Source: Bacillota bacterium
Lineage (GTDB): Bacteria; Bacillota; Clostridia; Christensenellales; Aristaeellaceae
Assembly: GCA_023416585.1 (NCBI GenBank)
Contig: JAEZHM010000040.1
Span: forward strand, 62,001-126,000
DNA: 64,000 nt
Direction: 5' to 3'
The translations under genes were made by a program, and so were the position numbers. The notes under the pieces were generated by a model. It saw only the letters and a program-made list of their open reading frames with translations, ran no database searches and was not told the origin of the DNA. Shown here one piece after another: positions 8,725-17,193 of this stretch. Numbering within the stretch: the stretch's first letter is position 1; every line of letters starts with the position of its first letter.

Positions 8725-9405
8725 ATGCAGGCGATCATGGAAACAATCTTTGACATTATCTACTTGACAACGGTCATCACCATTGGGATCATGATGATCA
8801 AAAAGGGAGGAAAGGTGAAACAATACCTTCTGTTTGGAATCATGGCGGTAACATTGGGGGTGGGCGACGCGTTTCACCTTGTTCCCCGCGCCTATGCGCT
8901 GTGCACCACGGGCCTTAACAGCTATGCCGCCGCGTTAGGCATTGGAAAACTGATCACTTCCATCACAATGACATTCTTTTACGTTCTGCTCTACCATGTC
9001 TATAGGTTGCGGTATGGAATACAAGGGAAAAACGGATTGACCGCAGCCGTCTATGGGCTGGCGGCGGTAAGAATCCTGCTGTGTGCTTTGCCGCAGAACG
9101 CCTGGACGAGCGCGAATGCGCCGCTTAGCTTCAGCATTTACCGGAATATTCCGTTTGCGCTGCTTGGAATTCTTGTGATTGTACTTTTTTACCGCAGCGC
9201 CAAGGAGCACAACGATCGCGCGTTTCGGCATATGTGGCTGACTATCGTGCTTAGCTTCGCGTTTTACATTCCCGTCGTATTGTTTGCCGATACAATTCCC
9301 TGGGTGGGCGTTCTGATGATCCCCAAGACCTGCGCGTATGTCTTAACAGTTCTCATAGGCTATAATGACATGAGGCGGTGCGCTTCTTCTTTCACTCAAG
9401 CATAA
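8725..9405 (+). CDS. Multi-pass membrane protein of unknown function under TetR control
   Basis: I do not recognise this 226-residue protein. It has about seven hydrophobic segments (roughly residues 5-26, 33-50, 62-85, 95-112, 128-147, 160-183 and 188-208) and no signal peptide cleavage site or catalytic motif. The ATG at 8725 follows AAAGGAAG. It is preceded by the perfect TetR-type operator and follows tetR by 139 bases, so it is probably the regulator's main target. TetR-controlled membrane proteins are often stress-response or efflux factors, but nothing in the sequence proves that role here. Confidence 0.7.
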   Translation: MQAIMETIFDIIYLTTVITIGIMMIKKGGKVKQYLLFGIMAVTLGVGDAFHLVPRAYALCTTGLNSYAAALGIGKLITSITMTFFYVLLYHVYRLRYGIQGKNGLTAAVYGLAAVRILLCALPQNAWTSANAPLSFSIYRNIPFALLGILVIVLFYRSAKEHNDRAFRHMWLTIVLSFAFYIPVVLFADTIPWVGVLMIPKTCAYVLTVLIGYNDMRRCASSFTQA

Positions 9406-9429
9406 GCATGGAACGGCGCCCCTTCCCGT

Positions 9430-11379
9430 TCAGCCATGCCCGCCGCCCGGATTACAGGTGTAAATCACCTTCCGCGTGTAGGCATGCACATAGACCGAGT
9501 ATTCCGCGCTGCCCCGGTCATCCAGGTAATTGAACTGCCAATAGGGGGGATCAAATCCGGAACCCGTTTCCGCGAAGCGGGTATGCAGCGTATAGGCGGA
9601 TGGATCAAATTCCGGATACTTGCTTTTCAGCGTGCTTTCTCCAATGGAGAGCGCATCCTCCTTGGAAAGCGGGTTTGCCATCTCTTCAGCGCTGTAAACA
9701 GGCGCTGGGGTGGGCGTGGAATAGTCTATTTCGGTAAGATCCGGCTCCCACCCCTGTGTGGTATAGATCACCTCTTGGGTATAGGCATGCACCATCACCG
9801 TGAATTTAACGATGTCAAGGTCGGGGTGGTCGGACCGGGGCGCCATAAAATCAAACTGCCAGTAGGGCTGCTCAAACTGTGTGGGTTCGTTGTCATGATA
9901 GGTCGTACTCACCCTGTAGGCGGATGGGCCGGCGAAGGCCTCATATTTGCTTTCAAGCGCGCTTTCGCCGATGGAGCGCGCCGTATTTTTGGATATTTTG
10001 GTCATGCCCTCATAAATCTTTTTGGGGGAGGGCGTGCCGCGGGGTACCTGTCTGGAAACGGGATTCTCCTTGTTCTTATTGGCAAGGCTCTTACCCGCGT
10101 CCAACAGGCCGATGGTGATGTCGCTCTTTTTCACATTGCCGTAATAGGCGCCGCCCCGAAGCACCGCCACAAAGTCTTGCGACACAGTCAATTGAATGAT
10201 GATTTCCTCATCTTTTTTAAGGGTGCTCAGCACGCTGCCGTCTTGGGGATAACCGTCATATACCTTTACGCCATCTTCCCTGGCATAGGCAACGCCTGTC
10301 GCCCCGGAAGCGATTGGCTCTTTATACGCGTAAGTTTCCATCTTGTCGCTGACGATCAAATCGCCTGCGATCGTCCAGCCCACATACTCGCCGTCGCTAA
10401 CCTGGGACCAAATTAGGCCATCGGCCTCGAAGCTGCGCACAAGCACCATCAGCTTGTCTTTTGCGCCCAGCTTTAAGGTGATGTAATGGTTTTCCGCCGT
10501 GGCGGCCGTGGGGCTAAAATACAGCTGTACAATCTTGTCCTTTGCAGTTGCGGTATAATAACCCGCCACAAGATCCTCCAAGGAACCGTTTAGCTCGGGC
10601 ACCGAATCGTTTTTGAATTCAAGCGCGCCGGTCTTCACCCAACCCTGGATAACACCGTCAGACGCGTTGCTCCAGCCGCCGACGGCGTAATATACCTCCA
10701 CCACCGTGCTCTTTTGCAGGCTGCCGGTGATTATGGCCGATGATTCCGCATTTTTGTATACCGGCTGGTCGCTTGCAAGCACCGCGTATACGAAGCTGTG
10801 CCGCGAGGGAGAAGCGTCCTTCTCTTCCCGGGTTTCGGGCTTTAGGGTGGAGGTGAGCACATAGCCGGTTTCATTGTCGCCATACGTAATTCTCGTCCAT
10901 TCCTGGCCGCGCGTGAGCACCGTGAAATAACTGGAATCAAATATCTGCCCGATAATTTCCGCGTCTTCGCTGGGTTCCTTACGCACAAAGGTGATGGGAA
11001 GGCCGGGATACAGCAGATTCTGCGTTTCGTTGGCGGCGCCTTTTCCGGCATCTACCAGATAAACGCGCCTTACAAAGCCCGTATGTTTTTTATAGGTCAC
11101 CTGCGCCCATTCTCCATCTGCATAAAGAACGGTCACAATTTTTTTGTTGGGGATCATCATCACAATGGATGACGAATCGCTTGCTTCCTTGCGCATTTTC
11201 AAGGGGCCTGATGGGGTGGATACCGTTGCCTCAACCATTGCTTCTTTGATGGGGGCAGGGGTTGCGGATACGGATTGCACAGCTTCCCCGGCACACCCGG
11301 CCACCGGAATAAGAATCATTACGCCAAGGACAAGGGCTGGCAGGATGCCGCCTTTTATTCCTTTTTTCCGTTCCCGCAT
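9430..11379 (-). CDS. Lipoprotein with multiple SH3-like domains and a C-terminal duplicated module
   Basis: This 649-residue exported lipoprotein has an N-terminal membrane segment and the lipobox IPVAGC near residues 24-29, so it is probably anchored to the outer face of the membrane. Bacterial SH3-like repeats follow: one at about 50-110 (LKMRKEASDSSSIVMMIP and later WAQVTY), another at about 125-180 and weaker ones to about 400. Such domains usually bind cell-wall peptide or glycan. The C-terminal 200 residues carry two related modules, each starting S-I-G-E-S-x-L-x-S-K-Y and containing PYWQF and VHAYT(Q/R)xVIYT, resembling PepSY-like folds. The ATG at 11379 follows GGGGAAGG. It converges on the preceding membrane-protein gene and appears to be a single-gene unit. 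Confidence 0.8.
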   Translation of the reverse strand: MRERKKGIKGGILPALVLGVMILIPVAGCAGEAVQSVSATPAPIKEAMVEATVSTPSGPLKMRKEASDSSSIVMMIPNKKIVTVLYADGEWAQVTYKKHTGFVRRVYLVDAGKGAANETQNLLYPGLPITFVRKEPSEDAEIIGQIFDSSYFTVLTRGQEWTRITYGDNETGYVLTSTLKPETREEKDASPSRHSFVYAVLASDQPVYKNAESSAIITGSLQKSTVVEVYYAVGGWSNASDGVIQGWVKTGALEFKNDSVPELNGSLEDLVAGYYTATAKDKIVQLYFSPTAATAENHYITLKLGAKDKLMVLVRSFEADGLIWSQVSDGEYVGWTIAGDLIVSDKMETYAYKEPIASGATGVAYAREDGVKVYDGYPQDGSVLSTLKKDEEIIIQLTVSQDFVAVLRGGAYYGNVKKSDITIGLLDAGKSLANKNKENPVSRQVPRGTPSPKKIYEGMTKISKNTARSIGESALESKYEAFAGPSAYRVSTTYHDNEPTQFEQPYWQFDFMAPRSDHPDLDIVKFTVMVHAYTQEVIYTTQGWEPDLTEIDYSTPTPAPVYSAEEMANPLSKEDALSIGESTLKSKYPEFDPSAYTLHTRFAETGSGFDPPYWQFNYLDDRGSAEYSVYVHAYTRKVIYTCNPGGGHG

Positions 11380-11483
11380 CGGCCTTCCCCTTTCATAACT
11401 TAAGTCCTATTTGGCCCAAAAGTCCTTAAGCAGCAGGACAATGGTGAACTGTCATTTTATATACGCGCAAAAAAATCACTCCC

Positions 11484-11512
11484 AATATAACATGGGAGGA
11501 AGATACTGTCAA
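11484..11512 (-). promoter_or_regulatory. Promoter of the SH3 lipoprotein gene
   Basis: On the minus strand TTGACA (11507-11512) and TATATT (11484-11489) are separated by 17 bases, about 105 bases before the lipoprotein start. The -10 region lies in a small inverted repeat, CTCCCA...TGGGAG. Confidence 0.7.
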
Positions 11513-11566
11513 TCCGTTTTTGTAACAAAAATGTAACAATATGGGGAGCGAAGAATGGTATCCCGC

Positions 11567-12073
11567 TTATACATCCGTATATTTGCCGCCAAATACCGTG
11601 CCGCCTGATTTTTCATAGGAAGCGGTATGTGTTTCCGCTTCATTCAAAAACATCTGATTGCGGTAATGTTCATAATAGTACGCCTTCATCGTCATCAAAT
11701 CATTCCTGTACTTATCAACCTCCATGGCGCATACGCGCATGAACAGCAGCCTGTCCAAAGACACCACAAGCAGGCTTCCCTCCTGAATGGCATCCTTTAA
11801 AAAGAAATCATAATCCAACAATGCGATGCTACGCCAGATCTCAAATTCGTTTATCACCACGCCAAGATCGCCGTATATGTCTTTCCGTTTGCCCGGGTGC
11901 TTTTCAGCAAGCGCAAGGTAATCTTCATTGGATATGACCAGATCAATATCCGCGCCGGCTTTTCTCATGCCGTAATATTCCATGGCCATGCCGCCTATTA
12001 CAAGCGGTTCGCGGACAAAAGCCAAACCAATGCTGTTCAACCTTGATTCGATTCTTTCAACCACCTGATTCAT
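11567..12073 (-). CDS. Nucleotidyltransferase-like protein
   Basis: This is a 168-residue cytoplasmic protein with the signature of small nucleotidyltransferases: VIGGMAMEYYG near residues 25-35 (the GG motif region) followed by ADIDLVIS near 40-47, which supplies the paired metal-binding Asp residues. Related folds occur in AbiEii-like and aminoglycoside-type enzymes, but no substrate can be assigned. The ATG at 12073 follows GGAGGG at good spacing. It lies 13 bases after the GyrI-like gene and is the last gene of a three-gene operon headed by an AraC-type regulator. No HEPN partner lies next to it, so a toxin-antitoxin reading is not supported. Confidence 0.65.
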   Translation of the reverse strand: MNQVVERIESRLNSIGLAFVREPLVIGGMAMEYYGMRKAGADIDLVISNEDYLALAEKHPGKRKDIYGDLGVVINEFEIWRSIALLDYDFFLKDAIQEGSLLVVSLDRLLFMRVCAMEVDKYRNDLMTMKAYYYEHYRNQMFLNEAETHTASYEKSGGTVFGGKYTDV

Positions 12074-12086
12074 ACATGGCCCTCCG

Positions 12087-12566
12087 CTAAAAATACTGTC
12101 CGGCGGGAACTGCTTTTACCGGAATCAGCAATTTGAAACTGTTCACATCCGGATCCTGAAAGAGCTCTTCGTATACCTCAATGGTATCATAGCTGTCTAT
12201 TTCATATCCCAGGCTTTTGGCATAACCAACCGTACCGGCATAAGCATCCGGTGTGGAGATGGAATCTGGAACGTTTGCCTGCAAGAAGTCTTGCTCTCTT
12301 ACATATCTTTTGATCATGCCCGGCGGCGCTTCGGCTGCTTCGCTTACACCGATGGATGCAATATACCTGAACCTGCCATTATCACAGGTTTCATGCTCAC
12401 ATATGCCGTACATGTTGATGGGGTTTAACACTTGTTTGATTTCTTCGGCACGTTGAAGGAATCCGCTCCACAACCTGCCAACGGCTCCGTCCAGGTCCCA
12501 CGTTACGGCATCGCATTCCATGCCAATCACATGAAAACCGCCCATATGCATCAGGCTGAAATTCAT
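12087..12566 (-). CDS. GyrI-like small-molecule-binding domain protein
   Basis: This 159-residue protein looks like the effector-binding domain that usually sits C-terminal to an AraC-type DNA-binding domain (GyrI-like or SbmC/Rob family). The pattern is an N-terminal FHVIGMECDAVTWDLDG strand, a helix, MYGICEHETCDNGRFRYIASIGV in the centre and a terminal strand with FKLLIPVKA. Its start overlaps the stop of the AraC-type gene by four bases (ATGA), so the two are translationally coupled. This looks like a natural split of a normally fused regulator. The ligand is unknown. Confidence 0.75.
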   Translation of the reverse strand: MNFSLMHMGGFHVIGMECDAVTWDLDGAVGRLWSGFLQRAEEIKQVLNPINMYGICEHETCDNGRFRYIASIGVSEAAEAPPGMIKRYVREQDFLQANVPDSISTPDAYAGTVGYAKSLGYEIDSYDTIEVYEELFQDPDVNSFKLLIPVKAVPAGQYF

Positions 12567-12949
12567 CTGATGGTTATCTTCGCTCGACCGCTATTGTGAA
12601 GCTGCAGTTTTTTCATGGGTGGAGGGGAGCTTTCGCGGCGGTATCTATTGGGAGACATGCCGTATACTCTTGTGAATGCGCGGGTAAATACGTCATGCGA
12701 TTCAAACCCGTATTCCAATGCGATGCCGGTAATGGTCTTGCTGCTTTTAAGCAGCTCTCCGGCCGCCAGTGACATTCGTCGCCTCAATATGTAAGCCCCG
12801 ACCGTATCGCCGGTCAACCGCCGGAACAGCCGGTAAAAATGGGGTACCGAAAAACCCGATTCGCAGGCGATGTCATACAGGCTTATGTTTTCAGCAATGT
12901 TCCTGTCGATATAGTCAAGTGCCGCAAGCATATGCTTATCCTTTGGCAT
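12563..12949 (-). CDS. AraC-family DNA-binding protein (stand-alone HTH half)
   Basis: This 128-residue protein is almost entirely an AraC/XylS DNA-binding domain. The first helix-turn-helix is LYDIACESGFSVPHFYRLFR near residues 19-38. The second is GIALEYGFESHDVFTRAFTR near 68-88, followed by GMSPNRYRR. The ATG at 12949 is preferred because GGGGGTGAT precedes it; an in-frame TTG lies six codons upstream. Its presumed ligand-binding half is encoded by the overlapping GyrI-like gene. It probably activates this operon or unlinked genes; no operator was identified. Confidence 0.85.
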   Translation of the reverse strand: MPKDKHMLAALDYIDRNIAENISLYDIACESGFSVPHFYRLFRRLTGDTVGAYILRRRMSLAAGELLKSSKTITGIALEYGFESHDVFTRAFTRVYGMSPNRYRRESSPPPMKKLQLHNSGRAKITIR

Positions 12950-13200
12950 CGTATCACCCCCGCGCAATCATCATAGCACTTTTGCGGGATTCTTTCTCGA
13001 TGAATTTTATCATGTTGAAATATAAAGCAGTAGATCAGCACAGGGGAAAATAATAAGGGGACTGTTCCTTATGTTCTCATATTCATGAATCAACAAAGAG
13101 AAACATCCCTTTTACAATACCGATGATTTTGGCAGAAGGCAAAATGGAATGGATTCCTTGATGGGCCATTATCACCCTAAGGGATGATGATGGCTTGTAT
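12950..13200. other. Intergenic stretch without a recognisable gene
   Basis: About 250 bases between the AraC-type gene and the repeat at 13201. I see no ORF with a ribosome site and no clear terminator. It must contain the promoter of the minus-strand AraC operon, but no consensus pair was found. Confidence 0.4.
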
Positions 13201-13421
13201 ACCTCCTTCCGCCGCCCGCGGGCATCACCATCCCAGCTGGCTCAATCGTCGCGGTGCTGCGCTAACCAATCCTCAGTCTCGCTTCGCCAGCCTCCTCCAC
13301 CCCTCCCATTTCCGCCACAGGCGGGGGCGGGGTTACGGAGCCTCCAAGAGGGAGGCTTTCCAAAAGGCTCCCTCTTGGAGGGGGCTGCCGACGAAGGAGG
13401 CTGGAGGAGGTCTTAAGCATC
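13201..13421. repeat. GC-rich inverted repeat (copy 2)
   Basis: The left tip ACCTCCTTCCGCCGCCCGCGGGC is related to the left tip at 7238. The right end, reading CGACGAAGGAGGCTGGAGGAGGTCTTAAGCAT, is the reverse complement of the left end of the copy at 24420. The centre has a strong stem, CTCCAAGAGGGAG...CTCCCTCTTGGAG. It is non-coding and ends about 55 bases before the stop of the nitroreductase gene. Confidence 0.75.
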
Positions 13422-13475
13422 AAGCTGAGTTTTCGGCATTCTGAACGCAACAACCTTTTTGGATACCTTACATGA

Positions 13476-14291
13476 TTACTCCTCACTCTTCAGAAAGGAA
13501 TAGAATCCGTCTTCTTTCTCTTTGTTGGCCTCTGATATCTTTCCGAGCGTGGCGGCGTAGAAAATGAATTCCTCCTGCCCGTCCAATGAAAAGAGACGGT
13601 CGCACGCATCTGTATCCAACGCGGCGATGGCGCAGGTGCCAAGATTCAGCGCGGAACAGGCTACGTACAGGTTCTGCGTAATATGCCCGGCATCGATCAG
13701 CGCAACCCGATGCGCGCTTACGCTGTACCGCCATTCCGCCCGGTAAGGCACTATACTATAGAAGAACACCGCGCCCGATTTTCCGCACCAGGTCTGGCCG
13801 GCCAGGGCACTGCTTACGCTGTCTTCAAGCTGCATGGATACCGACAGCAATTCCACTTCATGGGTCATGGGCAGGTAATGATAGAACCCTTTCTTAAGGC
13901 CATCCACATGCATAACAGCCAGGTAACACTCAAACTCATGGCGCGCCCCGCCGCAGGCAACGGTACGCAAAGTGGCGTAATTCTTTCCGCGTATGCCCCT
14001 GATGCCCTGCTGCGCCCACAGCAAAAAAGATAGCTCCAGAAGGGTGACGGGTTCCGTGGTATACACCCGGCTGCTTTTGCGATGCGCAAACACCTGAAGG
14101 ATATTATTATTAAGCGGCAGGCTATCAAAATCACGGGGAAGAACAACGCGCTCACCGCCCATGGAAGGCTTGACCAGGGGCGGCTGGGGCTTTTTCATCT
14201 CCTGGTCAGATACGACATCCTCATCGCTCCAGTTAGCTTTCATAAAATCTCTTCCGGCCTTGATTCTTTCATCCGGTTGCTTTTTCTCCAT
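13476..14291 (-). CDS. SagB-type nitroreductase family protein (paralogue 1)
   Basis: This is a 271-residue flavoprotein-type oxidoreductase of the nitroreductase/SagB superfamily. Typical motifs are RKSSRVYTTEPVTLLELSFL near residues 66-85 (FMN phosphate-binding RxSxR), WAQQGIRG, GGARHEFECYL near 114-124 and a C-terminal DAGHITQNLYVACSALNLGT block near 203-222. SagB relatives oxidise thiazolines in peptide toxins, but many stand-alone members have unknown substrates, and no precursor peptide or cyclodehydratase is nearby. The ATG at 14291 follows AGGAGG. A paralogue with the same motifs is encoded at 36530. Upstream, two direct copies of ACAGATAG(G)ATGG at about 14333 and 14362 could be regulator sites. 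Confidence 0.82.
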   Translation of the reverse strand: MEKKQPDERIKAGRDFMKANWSDEDVVSDQEMKKPQPPLVKPSMGGERVVLPRDFDSLPLNNNILQVFAHRKSSRVYTTEPVTLLELSFLLWAQQGIRGIRGKNYATLRTVACGGARHEFECYLAVMHVDGLKKGFYHYLPMTHEVELLSVSMQLEDSVSSALAGQTWCGKSGAVFFYSIVPYRAEWRYSVSAHRVALIDAGHITQNLYVACSALNLGTCAIAALDTDACDRLFSLDGQEEFIFYAATLGKISEANKEKEDGFYSFLKSEE

Positions 14292-14751
14292 ACCGGTATC
14301 CTCCTGATTGTTCTTAATTAAATCATCATAACACAGATAGATGGAAAAAAACGATAAGTATACAGATAGGATGGAGAGATCTGAGTTCTTTTCATAGTTT
14401 TGCATTCAAATGAAATGAACTGGAAAGCTGCCATGGAACCGCAGCTATAGAAGGTGGAGGCGGCTCATTTTTGGCATTTGGTCTGTCGCCCCCTATAATT
14501 AACTCATCTGTCCCTGGCAATAATAGAATGTCATAATACAGTTCGTTCGTCAACAGAACGATCATCATATCACGCATATCGTGTATTATATAAATCAGCA
14601 TATAGAACTATAGTTAGTCCTATTCTTTAAAAATCTCCAAAAATATAGTATGATAAACAAAAAGACATTATAAAACAATTAGAGACACCTAATGGACGGC
14701 CCCTTTTGTAAAAGAGCAAGCTGATTTTGACTAATTTTTGTAGAAAGAAAT
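14292..14751. other. AT-rich intergenic region
   Basis: About 460 bases of clearly lower GC than the surroundings, merging into the AT-rich FRG gene. It holds the direct repeats ACAGATAGATGG and ACAGATAGGATGG (near 14333 and 14362) upstream of the nitroreductase gene. I found no credible ORF, RNA or terminator in the rest. Confidence 0.4.
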
Positions 14752-14760
14752 GTGATATGT

Positions 14761-15915
14761 ATGAATACTTTTCTAACTACTTTCACTCAAAGGTTGACAA
14801 GATCACAATACATTAAAGGAATAGAAAAAGAATTTATTAGTAAGGAAACAAATCCGTATTATAATCATCTAACATTTAAGATTAAAAATTTAGTTGAATA
14901 TATTCAAGTAATTACAGCAATAGCAAATGTTCATCATGAGAGATTTCTCACTACAAAAAAAGTTTATAGAGGAATAGCTGATTCTGATTGGAAACTTATA
15001 CCCTCGTTAGCTCGAAGTAAAGCTAAAAACTCTTTATGTGCTGAGTATGATATGATTTCTGAGATGATATCTGAAAAACCCGATGAATTTAAGAGTCTTT
15101 CGCATAATTTTGAAGTTATTGCCAAAATGCAGCATTATGGTTTGCCTACAAGACTATTAGATTTCTCTTTTAGTCCATTGATAGCATTATATTTTGCTTG
15201 TTGTGATAAACCATCGAAACCAGGCAGAGTAGTAGTCGGTGAGACAAATATATATCATTATAATGAACCGGTCGTTGAAGCTATCTGCGGGCTATATAAA
15301 CATCCATATTGTCATAATATGTTATTGGATGATTGGCTAAAAGAATATAATATAGAGCCTAATAGTTATATGAGAATGTTATACTTGTACGAAAATGATA
15401 CTTTATTAACCTTTGTTAAACCTCTTTATATAAATGAAAGAATGCGCATACAACAGTCAGTATTTGCCATTTTTACAAATGAAATTATTGATTTGGGCTC
15501 ATATTCTACATATTATGGCGATAATGATTTTCCATGTTACAATGATGAAATTCAAAAGTATGAGCCTATTAATGAAATATACACCAATTACATATATTCT
15601 GGTGATAATAGACCGCAATTCTATGTGGATCCCCAAATTGTGGACACCATTTTGTGTTGTTACAAAAACAAAGATAATTATACATATAATGCTGAACTTA
15701 TTACGAAAATGTTTATAAACAGATTTGGCTTGAGTGAATATATGCGAATGATTGAGCCATATGATGTGTCTTCAAATTACTGCAGTATAATAATAGACAA
15801 GAACAAAAAAAGATGTATTATCGATGAGCTTTCAAAATTGGGTATTGATAAGTCCTTTGTTTATCCTGAACTTGAATATACTGCAGAAAAGGTAAAGAAA
15901 AATGTAATTGGGTAA
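14761..15915 (+). CDS. FRG-domain protein in an AT-rich island
   Basis: This cytoplasmic protein of about 384 residues has an FRG domain, named for its Phe-Arg-Gly motif and often present in phage-defence and host-interaction proteins. The visible pattern is VYRGIADSDWKLIPSLARSK near residues 68-87, an acidic helix, then AKMQHYGLPTRLLDFSFSPL with IALYFACCD near 120-148. The remaining 230 residues show no domain I recognise. Base composition is strikingly AT-rich (about one third GC by eye) against a GC-balanced neighbourhood, a sign of recent acquisition. The start is uncertain: ATG 14761 is used, but GTG 14752 also fits the weak AGAAAG. No partner gene with matching composition adjoins it. 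Confidence 0.8.
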   Translation: MNTFLTTFTQRLTRSQYIKGIEKEFISKETNPYYNHLTFKIKNLVEYIQVITAIANVHHERFLTTKKVYRGIADSDWKLIPSLARSKAKNSLCAEYDMISEMISEKPDEFKSLSHNFEVIAKMQHYGLPTRLLDFSFSPLIALYFACCDKPSKPGRVVVGETNIYHYNEPVVEAICGLYKHPYCHNMLLDDWLKEYNIEPNSYMRMLYLYENDTLLTFVKPLYINERMRIQQSVFAIFTNEIIDLGSYSTYYGDNDFPCYNDEIQKYEPINEIYTNYIYSGDNRPQFYVDPQIVDTILCCYKNKDNYTYNAELITKMFINRFGLSEYMRMIEPYDVSSNYCSIIIDKNKKRCIIDELSKLGIDKSFVYPELEYTAEKVKKNVIG

Positions 15916-16028
15916 TTTCGCATTGCATTCTTGTGTAATAAGGCGAGCTAATTTTGTATCTGCCTATAGAAATACACATGGATATATTCTTGCTGTAGGT
16001 ATAGTGAGGCAAGAGCACCATATTAATA

Positions 16029-16053
16029 ACCCCCTGCCAAAATGGCAAGGGGC
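16029..16053 (-). terminator. Weakened terminator of the decayed zinc-ribbon gene
   Basis: CCCCTGCCA and TGGCAAGGGG form a stem with a bulge. The equivalent hairpin of the intact copy (19607-19631) pairs perfectly. Confidence 0.55.
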
Positions 16054-16074
16054 TTTGCTATGTTACGCTATACA

Positions 16075-16371
16075 TTAGTACCGGGGACTCTGTCTGTTAT
16101 AGCAATCACTGCAATATGCGGTCCTATTGCCGCGGGACTGGAAAGGCACTTGAGTGGGGTGTCCGCAGCCATCGCAAATTGCATCATACATCTGGCGGTC
16201 GCCTGTTCCCCTGTTGTTTCGGCCATCACCATTGCGCTTGTTGGCGTGGCAGGCGGGGCAGCGGGTCGGCTCATTCTGAAAGCCTTTCTTAACGATGAAA
16301 TCTTGTTCAGAAGCGGAGAATACGAATTCGGTGCCATAATCACGGAAGGTAAGGGTTTTGTCGGTGTATAT
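16075..16371 (-). pseudogene. Decayed copy of the zinc-ribbon protein gene
   Basis: Aligned to the intact 98-residue paralogue at 19648, this copy has lost its start codon (ATG to ATA after a preserved AGGAGG site). It has also lost both cysteines of the first CxxC pair (CRDC to FRDY). The later CPAC, CDGC and CSDC pairs and the reading frame remain. An in-frame ATG further upstream (16407) would still allow a 110-residue product, but that extension is not shared with the intact gene. The pattern is that of a redundant duplicate losing function. Confidence 0.75.
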
Positions 16372-16587
16372 TGAGAATGCCTCCTGTTTTTGCCCAGCCG
16401 TTTTCATTTTCGTCGTTACAAATGGCCCTACAAGCCGTCACTGGACAAACAAATGAAATCAAGAGGTACACTTGGAATAACCGATAAGTAAGCTCAATCA
16501 GTACGGCACAGTTTTCAGCCCATGCAAACATAAAAAGAACCATGGTTTGCATGCAAAAATATATTTGTGAAAATTTTAATTAAGTAC

Positions 16588-16616
16588 TTGACAATCAATA
16601 TCACTATTGATAATAT
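16588..16616 (+). promoter_or_regulatory. Promoter of the regulator/ABC exporter operon with embedded dyad
   Basis: TTGACA (16588-16593) and TAATAT (16611-16616) are separated by 17 bases. Within the spacer and -10 lies TATCA-CTAT-TGATA (16599-16612), suited to repression by the regulator encoded immediately downstream. Confidence 0.7.
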
Positions 16617-16657
16617 TATCACCGTTAATAATAATTCTATAGAAAAGCTGTGGTGCA

Positions 16658-17188
16658 ATGAAAAGAAATCTAATAGAAATTATCATGAATCCAACGAGGC
16701 AGCGGATCATTCAGTATCTGATCATTCACGGGCAGGGATCAACCGGCGAAATGCTTAAGGAGCTGCAGGACATCCCTCCCGCAAGCCTGTATCGCCATGT
16801 CAAGCTGCTGTTTGATGCGGGTATGATTGAGGTTGAAAAGGAAGAAAGAATCCGCGGCGCTGTAGAAAAGACCTACCGGCTTGTGAAAAATCCAGATACC
16901 GAGGTGAACAATCAGGATATTGGGGCCATGTTTCAGACGGGGCTTATCTCACTCATGACTTCTTTTCAAAAATACTTTGCGCAAAGCGGCAATGACCCGG
17001 TAAAAGACATGCTCACCTTTTCCAATTCGACGATCATGATGACCGACGAGGAGTTCCTTGACTTTCTGACGAGGCTGAGCACGATATTCGGCGAAGCCAT
17101 CCAAAACAAGCCGGGAAACGGCAGAAAACCGCGAAGGCTGACACTGATTTCTTCTCCAAATGAAGAGGAAAGGAAAAATAGGGAGTGA
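16658..17188 (+). CDS. Winged-helix (ArsR-like HTH) transcriptional regulator
   Basis: This 176-residue cytoplasmic regulator has an N-terminal winged helix: MNPTRQRIIQYLIIHGQGST near residues 10-29, recognition helix PPASLYRHVKLLFDAGMIEV near 39-58, then a wing with GAVEKTYRLV. The pattern matches helix-turn-helix proteins of the ArsR/HTH_20 type that often control adjacent ABC exporters. The C-terminal helical part is unassigned. Its stop overlaps an in-frame GTG of the ABC ATPase gene and lies five bases before that gene's likely ATG, so the three genes 16658-19486 form one operon. Confidence 0.8.
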   Translation: MKRNLIEIIMNPTRQRIIQYLIIHGQGSTGEMLKELQDIPPASLYRHVKLLFDAGMIEVEKEERIRGAVEKTYRLVKNPDTEVNNQDIGAMFQTGLISLMTSFQKYFAQSGNDPVKDMLTFSNSTIMMTDEEFLDFLTRLSTIFGEAIQNKPGNGRKPRRLTLISSPNEEERKNRE

Positions 17189-17193
17189 ATTTT

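Larger units (their letters stand above)
16018..16550. repeat. Duplicated zinc-ribbon locus, left (decayed) copy
   Basis: This block matches 19595-20095 over its whole length: a terminator hairpin, the zinc-ribbon gene, its ribosome site and about 130 bases of upstream DNA including CGTCGTTACAAATGGCCCTACAAGC. By eye identity is near 85-90 percent. The two copies are in the same orientation and flank the regulator/ABC exporter operon. Confidence 0.85.

Noticed and set aside
9436..10416. Plus-strand ORF of 326 codons
   Set aside because: It lies entirely antisense to the SH3 lipoprotein gene, which has a lipobox, ribosome site and domain repeats. The plus-strand frame has no recognisable domain.
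11567..12073. Nucleotidyltransferase considered as a toxin-antitoxin component
   Set aside because: No HEPN-domain or AbiEi-like partner adjoins; its operon partners are regulator halves.
13476..14291. SagB-type protein considered as part of a peptide-toxin (thiazole) cluster
   Set aside because: No YcaO cyclodehydratase, precursor peptide or dedicated exporter was found nearby.
16042..16374. Plus-strand hydrophobic-looking ORF opposite the zinc-ribbon copy (also at 19612-19947)
   Set aside because: Both are mirror images of the zinc-ribbon gene, whose CxxC pairs, ribosome site and terminator fit the minus strand.
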